Shown: piece by piece, positions 1 to 9,877 of the stretch | Layout: each line of letters starts with the position of its first letter | How positions within the stretch are numbered: position 1 is the first letter of the stretch | Assembly: GCF_002980625.1 (NCBI RefSeq) | Contig: NZ_PVLR01000025.1 | Coordinates: forward strand, 1 to 36,278 | Origin: Malikia spinosa | GTDB lineage: Bacteria; Pseudomonadota; Gammaproteobacteria; Burkholderiales; Burkholderiaceae_C | Reading direction: 5' to 3' | Length of the DNA stretch: 36,278 nt | Notes under the pieces: generated by a model | What the model was told of the DNA's origin: nothing | Seen by the model: only the letters and a program-made list of their open reading frames with translations | Databases searched by the model: none | Translations under genes and position numbers: made by a program

Positions 1-1
1 G

Positions 2-31
2 CAGAGCGGCAACCCGGACGGCTACCGCTGA
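2..31 (+). CDS. possible 3' end of an upstream gene (partial)
   Basis: The first bases read open as QSGNPDGYR followed by TGA at 29-31. This could be the C-terminus of a gene that enters the window from the left on the same strand as the ribonuclease gene. Ten codons are too few to identify a family, and the assignment is an inference from frame only. Bases 32-129 hold no other recognisable gene and no clear promoter. Confidence 0.22.
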   Translation, partial: QSGNPDGYR

Positions 32-129
32 GCCACGCAAGAGCTTCCATGCGCCAGCGGCACCAGTAAACTCGGGGCACCGTCGGCGCCACGGGCGCTG
101 CCACCCGATACCTACCGAAAGCCCCCACA

Positions 130-2229
130 TTGTTTGCATTGTTCGATGAAGCCGGCAAGTTCATGACCGGCCGCGTGATGTCCGAGGCCGAAAGCTCGCT
201 CCAGATCGAGCTCGACAGCGGCAAGCGCGTCAAGGTCAAGTCCGCCAACCTGCTGCTCAAGTTCGAGAAGCCGGCACCGGCCGTGCTGATGAGCAGCGCG
301 CTGGCGCTGAGCGAGCAGATCGAGCTCGACCTGGCCTGGGAGTTCGCGTCCGAGCAGGAGTTCGGCTTTGCCGACCTGGCCGCCGACTATTTCCAGGACC
401 CGCCGACGACCGAGCAACAGGTCGCCGCCCTGTTGCGCCTGAGCGAGGCGCCGCACTATTTCCGCCGCGCCGGCAAAGGCCGCTACAAGAAGGCAGCGGC
501 CGAGGTGTTGCAGCTGGCGCTGGCCGCGATCGAGAAGAAAAAGGCCGTGCAGGCCCAGATCGAGGCCTGGACCGCCGAGCTGGCCGAGGGCAGCTGCCCG
601 CAGCCGGTGCGCGACCAGCTCTACAAGATCCTGTTCAAGCCCGACAAGAACGCGCCCGAGTACAAGGCGGTCGCCCATGCCGCGCACCAGACCCATCTGC
701 CGCCGCTGACGCTGCTGCAGAATGCTGGCGCGATCCAGAACGCCTACCAGTTCCACTGGCAGCGCTTCCTGTTCGAGCATTTCCCCAAGGGCACGGGCTT
801 CCCGGCGCTGGAAGCGAAGGCAATCGGCGACAAGCTGCCGCTGGCCGAGGTGCAGGCGTTCTCGATCGACGATTCGAGCACGACCGAGATCGACGATGCG
901 CTGTCGGTGCAGGGCGTTGGCAGCGGCACCGTCACCATCGGCATCCATATCGCGGCACCGGGCCTGGTGATCCAGCCCGACGACGCGATCGACAAGGTCG
1001 CGCGCAACCGCCTGTCGACGGTCTACATGCCGGGCCACAAGATCACCATGCTGCCCGACGCGGTGGTGCAGACCTACACGCTCGAATCCGGCGGCAACCG
1101 GCCGGCGCTGTCGCTCTATCTGACGCTGGACGAGGCCGAGCTGACCGTGCAGGCCAGCGAAACCCGGCTCGAGCTGGTACCGATCGCGCACAACCTGCGC
1201 CACGACCAGCTCGACCGCGCGATCACCGCCGACTGGCTGGAAAACCCGGCCGCACCGGCCGGCGCCGAACTGTCGGATGAGATCGCCGCGCTGCGCCCCG
1301 AGCTGTCGTTGCTGTTCCGTCTGGCCAAGGTCTGCAAGGCACGGCGCGAGGTCGTGCGCGGCAAGCCCGAGAACTTCACCCGCCCCGACTACACCTTCAA
1401 GCTCGAAGGCGTGGCGGGCGACGAGCCACATGGCGACGAGACCGTCATCATCGGGACCCGCTCGCGCGGCGCGCCGCTGGACCTGATGGTGGCCGAGGCC
1501 ATGATCCTGGCCAACAGCACCTGGGGCCAATGGCTGGCCGAATGCGGCGTGCCCGGCATCTACCGCAGCCAGGCCAGCCTGGCGCCGGGCGTCAAGGTGC
1601 GCATGGGCGCCCGGGCGCTGCCGCATGCCGGCATCGGCGTGCCGGCCTATGCCTGGAGCACCTCGCCGCTGCGCCGCTACACCGACCTGGTCAACCAGTG
1701 GCAGATCATCGCCTGCGTGCGCCATGGCAAGACCGCCGCGCTGGCCGCGCCGTTCCGGCCCAAGGACGCGCAGCTGTTCGCGGTCATCAGCGCCTTCGAT
1801 GCTGCCTACGGTGCCTACAACCAGTTCCAGAACGGCATGGAGCGCTACTGGACGCTGCATTACCTGCAGCAGCACGGCATCACCGAGCTGACCGCGAGCG
1901 TGATCAAGGACGGCCTGGTGCGCGCCGACGACTTGCCGCTGGTGCTGGCCGTAATGGGCGCCGAGGGCCTGCCGCGCGGCGCCCAGGTTCGGGTGCGCCT
2001 GGGCCGGATCGACGACATCTCGCTCGAGGTCGGCGGCACCGTGATCGAGCGTCTCGAAGCGCCGGCGCTGTCCGAGGAGGCACTGGCCGAGGAAGCCGAG
2101 GACGACACCGAACTGGCCGCGCCGATCGCGATCCAGATGGATCTGGGCGAGGGCGAGGAGGACGGAGCGGCTGGCGCTGCACCGGCCAGCCCCGCCAGCC
2201 CCGCCGCGCCCGAGCCGGACGCGCAGTAA
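130..2229 (+). CDS. RNB-domain exoribonuclease (RNase II/R family)
   Basis: This 699-residue protein is a predicted 3'-5' exoribonuclease acting on single-stranded RNA in the cytoplasm. The RNB catalytic core is visible. The metal-binding motif FSIDDSSTTEIDDA lies at about residues 244-257, with the conserved aspartates D247, D248, D255 and D256. The late-core SPLRRYTDL motif is near residues 512-520. The N-terminus (AGKFMTGRVMSEAE) resembles the short RNA-binding start of the Burkholderiales branch, and the C-terminus is an acidic, Ala/Pro-rich tail. The start is taken as TTG at 130, because an in-frame stop lies at 67-69 and no ATG or GTG falls between. The ATG at 163 would remove conserved residues. 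No strong ribosome binding site is seen. The stop is 9 bases before mtgA, so the two probably share a transcript. It is clearly not full-length classical RNase R with cold-shock and S1 domains. The RNB assignment is firm; the exact substrate is not known. Confidence 0.9.
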   Translation: MFALFDEAGKFMTGRVMSEAESSLQIELDSGKRVKVKSANLLLKFEKPAPAVLMSSALALSEQIELDLAWEFASEQEFGFADLAADYFQDPPTTEQQVAALLRLSEAPHYFRRAGKGRYKKAAAEVLQLALAAIEKKKAVQAQIEAWTAELAEGSCPQPVRDQLYKILFKPDKNAPEYKAVAHAAHQTHLPPLTLLQNAGAIQNAYQFHWQRFLFEHFPKGTGFPALEAKAIGDKLPLAEVQAFSIDDSSTTEIDDALSVQGVGSGTVTIGIHIAAPGLVIQPDDAIDKVARNRLSTVYMPGHKITMLPDAVVQTYTLESGGNRPALSLYLTLDEAELTVQASETRLELVPIAHNLRHDQLDRAITADWLENPAAPAGAELSDEIAALRPELSLLFRLAKVCKARREVVRGKPENFTRPDYTFKLEGVAGDEPHGDETVIIGTRSRGAPLDLMVAEAMILANSTWGQWLAECGVPGIYRSQASLAPGVKVRMGARALPHAGIGVPAYAWSTSPLRRYTDLVNQWQIIACVRHGKTAALAAPFRPKDAQLFAVISAFDAAYGAYNQFQNGMERYWTLHYLQQHGITELTASVIKDGLVRADDLPLVLAVMGAEGLPRGAQVRVRLGRIDDISLEVGGTVIERLEAPALSEEALAEEAEDDTELAAPIAIQMDLGEGEEDGAAGAAPASPASPAAPEPDAQ

Positions 2230-2238
2230 GGCGGCGCG

Positions 2239-2973
2239 ATGGCTCTGCTGCGGCGCTGGCTGCTCTGGCTGCTTGCGGCCTTCGTCGCGCTGCAGCTGTT
2301 CTTCGTCGGCCGGATCGCGCTGATGGCGGTGATCGATCCACAGAGCACGGCCTTCCAGCGCTCGGAGGCCTGGCGGCTCGCGGGCTCGGGCCAGTGGCGC
2401 TGGTCGCAGCAATGGCGCAATTACGAGCAGATCTCGCCCCAGCTCAAGCGGGCCGTGATCGCGTCCGAGGACGGTGGCTTCACCGCGCACGAGGGCGTGG
2501 ACTGGGACGCACTCGAATCGGCCTGGCTCAAGAACGAAAAGCTGGCCCAGCAAGCCGAACGCCGGGCGGCACAGGCCGCTGATCCCGCCAAGGTCAAGCC
2601 GGCCAAGGTGATCGGCGGCTCGACCATCACCCAGCAGCTGGCCAAGAACCTGCTGCTGTCGGGTGAGCGCAGCCTGCTGCGCAAGGGCCAGGAGCTGGTG
2701 CTGGCGCTGGCGCTCGAGGCCTGCCTGGACAAGCGCCGCATCCTCGAGATCTACCTCAACAGCGTCGAATGGGGTGAAGGCGTGTTCGGCGCCGAGGCCG
2801 CTGCGCGGCGCTATTTCGGCAAGCCGGCCAGCCAGCTCAATGGCTGGGAGGCAGCCAGGCTGGCGGTCATGCTGCCGGCGCCCAAGCGCTACGAGAAGCG
2901 GCCCAACTCGGCCTATCTGACCGGGCGCGCCGCGACGATCAGCGCGCGCATGGGCTCGGTCGCCGTGCCCTGA
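2239..2973 (+). CDS. mtgA: monofunctional peptidoglycan glycosyltransferase
   Basis: MtgA polymerises lipid II into glycan strands at the outer face of the inner membrane and has no transpeptidase domain. The 244-residue length matches the family (E. coli about 242). An N-terminal membrane anchor spans roughly residues 6-30. The GT51 motifs follow in order: SEDGGFTAHEG with catalytic E77, then GGSTITQQLAKNL near residue 125, then ILEIYLNSVEWGEGVFGAEAA, and the C-terminal KRYEKRPNS region. The start ATG lies 9 bases after the ribonuclease stop, which suggests co-transcription. In related genomes, as I recall, aroE and sometimes a tonB-like gene sit between these two genes; here they are absent. 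A GCAGC/GCTGC dyad (2977-2990) lies after the stop but has no T-tract, so it is a weak terminator candidate. Confidence 0.94.
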   Translation: MALLRRWLLWLLAAFVALQLFFVGRIALMAVIDPQSTAFQRSEAWRLAGSGQWRWSQQWRNYEQISPQLKRAVIASEDGGFTAHEGVDWDALESAWLKNEKLAQQAERRAAQAADPAKVKPAKVIGGSTITQQLAKNLLLSGERSLLRKGQELVLALALEACLDKRRILEIYLNSVEWGEGVFGAEAAARRYFGKPASQLNGWEAARLAVMLPAPKRYEKRPNSAYLTGRAATISARMGSVAVP

Positions 2974-3035
2974 TCGGCAGCGGTCGCTGCGCCGCCAAGC
3001 ACCGATAAACGCTGACAAGCACTGACAATAGGCGC

Positions 3036-3584
3036 ATGAGAATCCTAGGAATCGACCCCGGCCTGCAGGCCACGGGCTTTGGCGTGATCGACGTCGATGG
3101 CCCCCGCATGGACTATGTGGCCAGCGGCACCATCAGGACCAGTCCTGGCGAAGGTGCGCTGCTGCCCGAGCGGCTCAAGATCATCTTCGACGGCATCAGC
3201 GAGGTGGTGCAGCGCTACCAGCCCACGGTCGCGGCCTGCGAGATCGTGTTCGTCAACGTCAACCCGCAAGCGACGCTGATCCTGGGCCAGGCGCGCGGCT
3301 GCTGCCTGACCGCGCTGGTGGCCAACGGCCTGCCGGTGGCCGAGTACACCGCGCTGCAGCTGAAGAAAGCCGTGACCGGTCACGGCAAGGCAGCCAAGGA
3401 GCAGGTGCAGGAGATGGTGCGCCGTCTGCTCGAGCTGCCCGGCCTGCCGGGCAAGGACGCGGCCGACGCACTGGGCCTGTGCATCACGCACGCCCAGGTG
3501 GCGCGCACCCTCGGCGCCATCCGCCAGGTCGGCAAGCTGCAGGCGCGCACGCACGCGGCCTACAAGGACGGGCGCATCTACTGA
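3036..3584 (+). CDS. ruvC: Holliday junction resolvase RuvC
   Basis: RuvC cuts Holliday junctions made during recombinational repair and works with the RuvAB branch-migration motor. The 182-residue protein has the RNase H-like fold, with all four catalytic acids in place: D7 (LGIDPGL), E69 (ACEIVF), D141 and D144 (GKDAADALG). The start ATG at 3036 gives the canonical MRILGIDPG opening, and alternative starts would break it. Just upstream is a short direct repeat of CTGACAA with a 10-base period (about 3012-3029), with no clear sigma-70 boxes. ruvA and ruvB are not in the window, so the gene is separated from its partners. It converges on lpxC with only 13 bases between the two stops and no obvious bidirectional terminator. 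Confidence 0.96.
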   Translation: MRILGIDPGLQATGFGVIDVDGPRMDYVASGTIRTSPGEGALLPERLKIIFDGISEVVQRYQPTVAACEIVFVNVNPQATLILGQARGCCLTALVANGLPVAEYTALQLKKAVTGHGKAAKEQVQEMVRRLLELPGLPGKDAADALGLCITHAQVARTLGAIRQVGKLQARTHAAYKDGRIY

Positions 3585-3597
3585 CCCGGCAACGCGT

Positions 3598-4521
3598 CTA
3601 CCAGGACATGGCCAGCTGCGCGAAGCCCTTGGGCGCCTGGCTGTCCTTGTCGAAGCTCACGATCTCGTAGCTGTCGGGCTGGGCCAGCAGCGCGCGCAGC
3701 AGCTGGTTGTTCATGGCATGGCCGCTGCGGTAGGCGCTGTAGGCCGCCAGCAAGGGCTTGCCGACGATGTAGAGGTCGCCCATCGCATCGAGGATCTTGT
3801 GCTTGGCGAACTCGTCCTGGTAGCGCAGGCCGTCGGCGTTGAGCACCTTGTAGTCGTCAAGCACGATCGCGTTGTCGAGCCCGCCGCCGAGCGCCAGGCC
3901 GTGCGAGCGCATCATCTCGACATCGCGCGTGAAGCCGAAGGTGCGCGCGCGCGCGATCTCGCGCGAATACTGGCCGCTGCCGAGGTCGAACTCGACCGCC
4001 TGCCCGGTCGCGCTGACGGCCGGATGGTCGAACTCGATCTGGAAGCTGAGCTTGAAGCCGTGATAGGGCTCGAGCCGGGCCCATTTGAGGCTGCGGCCCT
4101 CGCCCTCGCGCACCTCGACGGGCTTGAGCAGGCGGATGAAACGGCGCGGCGCGTCCTGCGCCACGCTGCCCGCGCTTTGCAGCAGGTAGACGAAGGAGGC
4201 GGCCGAACCGTCGAGGATCGGCACTTCCTCGGCCGTGATGTCGATCACGAGGTTGTCGATCCCGAGGCCGGCGCAGGCGCTCATGATGTGCTCGATCGTG
4301 TGCACCTTGGCCTTGCCGTGCGAGATGGTCGAGGCCAGCCGGGTGTCGGTCACCGAGGTCGCAGTGACCGGGATCTCGACCGGCTCGGCCAGGTCGACGC
4401 GGCGAAAAACGATGCCGGTATCGGGCGGCGCCGGGCGCAGTGTCAGCTCGACGCGCTGGCCGCTGTGCAGGCCAACACCGACGGCCTTGGTCAGGGTCTT
4501 GAGGGTACGTTGCGCGATCAT
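3598..4521 (-). CDS. lpxC: UDP-3-O-acyl-N-acetylglucosamine deacetylase
   Basis: LpxC is the zinc amidohydrolase that catalyses the committed step of lipid A synthesis in the cytoplasm. The 307-residue length matches the family. Zinc ligands H78 (TIEHIMSA), H241 and D245 ([12 protein letters not shown]) are present, with the catalytic base E77 and the general acid H268 (SGHAMNN). The start ATG gives the typical MIAQRTLK N-terminus. The bases before it (ATCGATCCC on the coding strand) contain no Shine-Dalgarno sequence, and a strong stem-loop ends 14 bases upstream, so translation may be structure-controlled. It is the last gene of the dcw cluster, but it is separated from ftsZ by an ABC exporter gene, whereas lpxC commonly follows ftsZ closely. 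In E. coli LpxC is controlled by FtsH proteolysis; nothing in this sequence tests that here. Confidence 0.97.
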   Translation of the reverse strand: MIAQRTLKTLTKAVGVGLHSGQRVELTLRPAPPDTGIVFRRVDLAEPVEIPVTATSVTDTRLASTISHGKAKVHTIEHIMSACAGLGIDNLVIDITAEEVPILDGSAASFVYLLQSAGSVAQDAPRRFIRLLKPVEVREGEGRSLKWARLEPYHGFKLSFQIEFDHPAVSATGQAVEFDLGSGQYSREIARARTFGFTRDVEMMRSHGLALGGGLDNAIVLDDYKVLNADGLRYQDEFAKHKILDAMGDLYIVGKPLLAAYSAYRSGHAMNNQLLRALLAQPDSYEIVSFDKDSQAPKGFAQLAMSW

Positions 4522-4535
4522 GGGATCGATTTTAA

Positions 4536-4565
4536 GAGCCGGGGCAGTTTCCTGCCGACCGGCTC
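4536..4565 (-). promoter_or_regulatory. stem-loop with GAAA tetraloop just upstream of lpxC
   Basis: On the lpxC coding strand the sequence forms an outer stem GAGCCGG/CCGGCTC, a two-base bulge, an inner stem GGCAG/CTGCC and a GAAA loop. All twelve base pairs are perfect. The 3' foot is followed by TTAAAATCGATCCC and then the lpxC ATG. The element lacks the run of U expected of a Rho-independent terminator, so an attenuator, an RNA-processing or stability element, or a translation control element is as likely. Confidence 0.6.
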
Positions 4566-4566
4566 C

Positions 4567-4613
4567 CGCTTGACCTTGCAGGCGCAGCGCGCCTGGGCCG
4601 GCCGGGTCAAGCG
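4567..4613 (-). promoter_or_regulatory. compound inverted repeat between the ABC exporter gene and lpxC
   Basis: A perfect 9-base inverted repeat (CGCTTGACC at 4567-4575 and GGTCAAGCG at 4605-4613) encloses a second perfect dyad, CAGGCGC-AGC-GCGCCTG (4579-4595). The array begins 17 bases after the exporter stop and abuts the next stem-loop (4536-4565) with one base between. Together the two structures fill most of the 108-base spacer. They could mark the 3' end of the upstream message or a processing site that separates lpxC expression from the ftsZ message. Confidence 0.55.
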
Positions 4614-4629
4614 CAGGGACTCAGCAGCC

Positions 4630-6516
<1,887 letters not shown>

Positions 6517-6520
6517 GACC

Positions 6521-7747
6521 TTAGTCAGCCTGGCGACGCAGGAAGGCCGGGATCTCGATGTCGTCCATGCCGCCCGCCGACAGCGCATCGACGCGCGAGG
6601 CGGCCGTGGTGCGGTCGGTCGGCTTGCGCCAGATGCTGGGCACGCCGAGATCGCCACCCGCCAGGCTGGCCGCGCCACCGAGGCCCGAATGGCCGCTGGG
6701 CTGGCGGAAGTCGGGCAGCACGAACGGGTCGGTGCCGGTGCGCACGCCGGGCTGGCTCTGGACCACGGTCAGCGGCTGGCGCTCGGCCTGGCGGTTCAGA
6801 CCGGTCGCGACCACGGTGACACGGATCGCGTCGCCGAGCGACTCGTCGTAGGCGGTACCGTAGATCACATGGGCGTCGGGCGAGGCGAAGGCGCGGATGG
6901 TGTTCATCGCGACCTTGGATTCGGCCAGCTTGAGCGAGCCCTTGCCGGCGCTGATCAGCACCAGCACGCCCTTGGCGCCGCGCATGTCAACGCCTTCGAG
7001 CAGCGGACAGGCAACGGCCTGCTCGGCCGCGATGCGGGCGCGGTCCGGACCGCTGGCGACCGCGGTGCCCATCATGGCCTTGCCGGGTTCGCCCATCACG
7101 GTGCGCACGTCCTCGAAGTCGACGTTGACCATGGCCTCGACGTTGATGATCTCGGCGATGCCGCCGACGGCGTTCTTCAGCACGTCGTTAGCCTCGGCGA
7201 AGGCCTCGTCCTGGCTGATGTCGTCACCCATGACCTCGAGCAGCTTGTCGTTGAGCACGACGATCAGCGAGTCGACATTGGCTTCGAGCTCGGCCAGGCC
7301 GGTCTCGGCGTTGTCGGTGCGACGCTTGCCTTCCCAGTCGAACGGCTTGGTCACGACGCCCACGGTCAGGATGCCCATCTCCTTGGCCAGCTTGGCGATC
7401 AGCGGTGCCGCACCAGTGCCGGTGCCGCCGCCCATGCCGGCGGTGATGAACAGCATGTGCGCGCCTTCGATCGCGGCGCGGATGTCGGACTCGGCCATCT
7501 CGGCGGCGATGCGGCCCTTCTCGGGCTTGCTGCCAGCGCCCAGGCCGGACTGGCCGAGCTGGATCACGCGGTGGGCGGCGGTCTTGTTGAGCGCCTGCGC
7601 GTCGGTGTTGGCGCAGATGAACTCGACGCCCTGCACCTGGCAGCGGATCATGTGATCGACCGCGTTGCTGCCACCACCACCCACACCGATCACCTTGATC
7701 TGGGTGCCCCGGTTGAACTCCTCGACTTCAATCATCTCGATGCTCAT
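6521..7747 (-). CDS. ftsZ: cell division GTPase FtsZ
   Basis: FtsZ is the tubulin-like GTPase that polymerises into the Z ring at midcell. The 408-residue protein has the nucleotide-binding VIGVGGGGSNAV segment (19-30), the tubulin signature GGGTGTG (106-112) and the T7 synergy-loop motif NVDFEDVRTVM. A variable Gly/Ser/Pro-rich linker leads to the conserved tail DDIEIPAFLRRQAD, which binds FtsA and other anchors. The start is the ATG at 7747, which is preceded by a strong ribosome binding site (AAGGAG, about 7 bases upstream) and gives the usual MSIEMIEVEEF. The frame stays open 48 bases further upstream, but those residues are not conserved. The 71-base gap to ftsA is the widest in the core cluster and may hold separate control signals. 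Confidence 0.98.
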   Translation of the reverse strand: MSIEMIEVEEFNRGTQIKVIGVGGGGSNAVDHMIRCQVQGVEFICANTDAQALNKTAAHRVIQLGQSGLGAGSKPEKGRIAAEMAESDIRAAIEGAHMLFITAGMGGGTGTGAAPLIAKLAKEMGILTVGVVTKPFDWEGKRRTDNAETGLAELEANVDSLIVVLNDKLLEVMGDDISQDEAFAEANDVLKNAVGGIAEIINVEAMVNVDFEDVRTVMGEPGKAMMGTAVASGPDRARIAAEQAVACPLLEGVDMRGAKGVLVLISAGKGSLKLAESKVAMNTIRAFASPDAHVIYGTAYDESLGDAIRVTVVATGLNRQAERQPLTVVQSQPGVRTGTDPFVLPDFRQPSGHSGLGGAASLAGGDLGVPSIWRKPTDRTTAASRVDALSAGGMDDIEIPAFLRRQAD

Positions 7748-7818
7748 GTCAATACTCCTTAAATGCCGTTTGAACCTGAAACTAGAACCACCCAAAAAAC
7801 ACCCACCTGAGCGCCCGC
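7748..7818 (-). promoter_or_regulatory. ftsA-ftsZ spacer with strong RBS and paired TGGGTG motifs
   Basis: Read on the ftsZ strand, the spacer contains two copies of TGGGTG (at 7800-7805 and 7789-7794) separated by five T, an 11-base period. A strong AAGGAG ribosome binding site follows, about 7 bases before the ftsZ ATG. The repeats might be a protein-binding site or part of a promoter. No good -35/-10 pair is apparent. Confidence 0.35.
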
Positions 7819-9048
7819 TCAGAAGTTACCGACAAACCAATCCTTGATCCGACCCAGCGTGCCCTGGACCGAACCGGTCTTCTGCGCCACCTTGTGACCG
7901 CGCAAGCGATCGAGCCGGGCCTGCTCGAGCAGGCCCATGGCGGTAGCCGAGCGCGGCTGCGCGACCATGTCGCTGAGCGGGCCCGCGTACTGGGGCAGGC
8001 CGCGGCGCACCGGCTTGAGGAAGATGTCCTCGCCGAGCTCGACCATGCCCGGCATGACCGAGCTGCCGCCGGTCAGCACGATGCCGGACGACAGCAGTTC
8101 CTCGTGGCCCGACTCGCGGATCACCTGCTGCACCAGCGCGAAGATTTCCTCGACCCGCGGCTCGATCACGCCCGACAGCGCCTGGCGGCTCAGCATGCGC
8201 GGCGCGCGGTCGCCCAGGCCGGGTACCTCGACCCGCTGCTCGGGGTCGGCCAGCAGCTGCTTGGCGCAGCCATGCTCGACCTTGATCTCCTCGGCGTCCT
8301 TGGTCGGCGTGCGCAGCGCCATCGCGATGTCGCTCGTGATCAGGTCGCCGGCGATCGGAATCACCGCGGTGTGGCGGATCGCGCCGCCCGAATAGATCGC
8401 GACATCGGTGGTGCCGGCGCCGATGTCGACCAGCGCGACGCCGAGTTCCTTCTCGTCCTCGGTCAGCACGGCGTGGCTGGACGCCAGCGGGTTGAGCATC
8501 AGCCGGTCAACCTCGAGGCCACAGCGGCGCACGCATTTCATGATGTTCTCGGCCGCGCTCTGGGCGCCTGTCACGATATGGACCCGAGCGTCGAGGCGGA
8601 TGCCGCTCATGCCGATCGGCTCCTTGACCTCGTGGCCGTCGATGATGAACTCCTGCGGCTCGGCCAGCAGCAGGCGCTGGTCGTTCGGGATGTTGATCGC
8701 CTTGGCGGCCTCGACCACCCGCGTGACGTCGGCCGGCATGACCTCGCGGTCCTTGATCGGCACCATGCCGCTCGAGTTCATGCCGCGGATATGGCTGCCG
8801 GTGATGCCGGTGTAGACGCGCGCGATATGGCAGTCGGCCATCAGCTCGGCCTCTTTGAGCGCCTGCTGGATGCTGGCGACGGTGGCGTCGATGTTGACCA
8901 CCACGCCGCGCTTGAGGCCGTTGCTCGGCGCGACGCCGAGCCCGGCCAGCTTGAGCTGTCCGTCGGACTGGACCTCGGCGACCAACGCCATGATCTTGGC
9001 GGTGCCGATGTCGAGTCCGACCACGATGTCTTTCTGTTCCTTGGCCAT
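7819..9048 (-). CDS. ftsA: cell division actin homologue FtsA
   Basis: FtsA is an actin-like ATPase that tethers FtsZ filaments to the inner membrane and recruits later division proteins. The 409-residue protein carries the actin-fold phosphate 1 loop GLDIGTAKI near the N-terminus, the phosphate 2 loop VDIGAGTTDVAIYSGG and the adenosine motif GIVLTGGSSVMPG. The C-terminus, GRIKDWFVGNF, is the expected amphipathic membrane-targeting helix. The ATG at 9048 has a GAGG ribosome binding site about 9 bases upstream and gives the expected MAKEQKDIVVGLDIG. It follows ftsQ after 15 bases and is followed by ftsZ after 71 bases, the standard ftsQAZ order. Confidence 0.97.
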   Translation of the reverse strand: MAKEQKDIVVGLDIGTAKIMALVAEVQSDGQLKLAGLGVAPSNGLKRGVVVNIDATVASIQQALKEAELMADCHIARVYTGITGSHIRGMNSSGMVPIKDREVMPADVTRVVEAAKAINIPNDQRLLLAEPQEFIIDGHEVKEPIGMSGIRLDARVHIVTGAQSAAENIMKCVRRCGLEVDRLMLNPLASSHAVLTEDEKELGVALVDIGAGTTDVAIYSGGAIRHTAVIPIAGDLITSDIAMALRTPTKDAEEIKVEHGCAKQLLADPEQRVEVPGLGDRAPRMLSRQALSGVIEPRVEEIFALVQQVIRESGHEELLSSGIVLTGGSSVMPGMVELGEDIFLKPVRRGLPQYAGPLSDMVAQPRSATAMGLLEQARLDRLRGHKVAQKTGSVQGTLGRIKDWFVGNF

Positions 9049-9063
9049 GTACTGTTGCCTCGA

Positions 9064-9876
9064 TTACTTTTTGCGGACCCGGGCGGCGAGCGCCGCCGCG
9101 GCCTTGTCGTCGGTGACCGTCTGGACGCCGCGCATGCGCACGGCATATCCGTCGGGATAGCGCAGGTCGGCGGCCTCCAGGGCACGGCCGCCGTAGCGCG
9201 TTGTCAATTCGGGAATTGTCGAGCTGAAACGCTCGGTACGCGCCAGCAATTCGGCCGCGCTGCCGCGACCGAGCTCGATCAGCGCGCCGCCGGCCAGCCG
9301 GGCCTGCCAATGGCCGCTGGCACCGAGCTCAAGCTGGCTCAGCGGCTGGCCGAGCGGTTGCAGCACCGGCTGCAGCTGGCGGTAGAGCGCATAGACCCGG
9401 TCCGAGCCGCCCTCGGGGCCGATCAGCTCGGGCCAGGCTTGCGACTGCTGCTCATCGGGGTCGGGATCGGCTTCGAACACCGCACCCTGGCGGTTGACCA
9501 GCTTGCCGCCGCCGACCTCGCCCCACCAGGCGACCGCCTCATGCTCCTGCAGCGTCACATGCAGGCGGTTCGGGAATTCGCGCCGCACCACGGCCTGGCG
9601 CACCCAGGGCAGGGTCTCGAACAGGCGCTTGACCTCCTGCAGGTCCAGCGTCAGGAAGCTGCCGCGCAATTGCGGCGCCAGGTAGGCGCGCACGCTTTCC
9701 TCGCTCTGGTGCTCGACCTCGCCGTCGACGACGATGCGGCCCAGCGACCAGGACGGGTGATGCGCCACCCACCAGACCGCCGTGCCGAGCGCGGCCAGCG
9801 CCACGCTCAGGAACAGGGCGCTGGCCAGCCCGTTCATGATGCGGACGTCAAACGGCAGGGCAGGACGGCTTGCCAT
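9064..9876 (-). CDS. ftsQ: cell division protein FtsQ
   Basis: FtsQ is a bitopic inner-membrane protein that scaffolds the FtsQLB complex of the divisome. The 270-residue protein has a short cytoplasmic N-terminus, one membrane span (about residues 16-37) and a periplasmic POTRA domain that starts around WSLGRIVVDGEVEHQSEE and includes the LPWVRQAVVRREFPNRL segment. A beta domain follows. The stop of ddlB lies one base before its start, so translational coupling is likely. The length is typical. Sequence conservation in this family is low, so the assignment also rests on position between ddlB and ftsA. Confidence 0.95.
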   Translation of the reverse strand: MASRPALPFDVRIMNGLASALFLSVALAALGTAVWWVAHHPSWSLGRIVVDGEVEHQSEESVRAYLAPQLRGSFLTLDLQEVKRLFETLPWVRQAVVRREFPNRLHVTLQEHEAVAWWGEVGGGKLVNRQGAVFEADPDPDEQQSQAWPELIGPEGGSDRVYALYRQLQPVLQPLGQPLSQLELGASGHWQARLAGGALIELGRGSAAELLARTERFSSTIPELTTRYGGRALEAADLRYPDGYAVRMRGVQTVTDDKAAAALAARVRKK

Positions 9877-9877
9877 C

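Noticed and set aside
112-3018. A 968-codon open frame on the minus strand, opposite the ribonuclease and mtgA genes
   Set aside because: It is an antisense shadow produced by strong G/C bias at third positions. Its product is a low-complexity Arg/Gln/His/Leu-rich sequence with no domain, and the plus-strand genes carry clear catalytic motifs.
6517-6678. ATG start for the ABC exporter inside ftsZ
   Set aside because: The extra 54 residues are translated from the ftsZ C-terminal coding region in another frame and are not like the family. TTG at 6516 is more economical.
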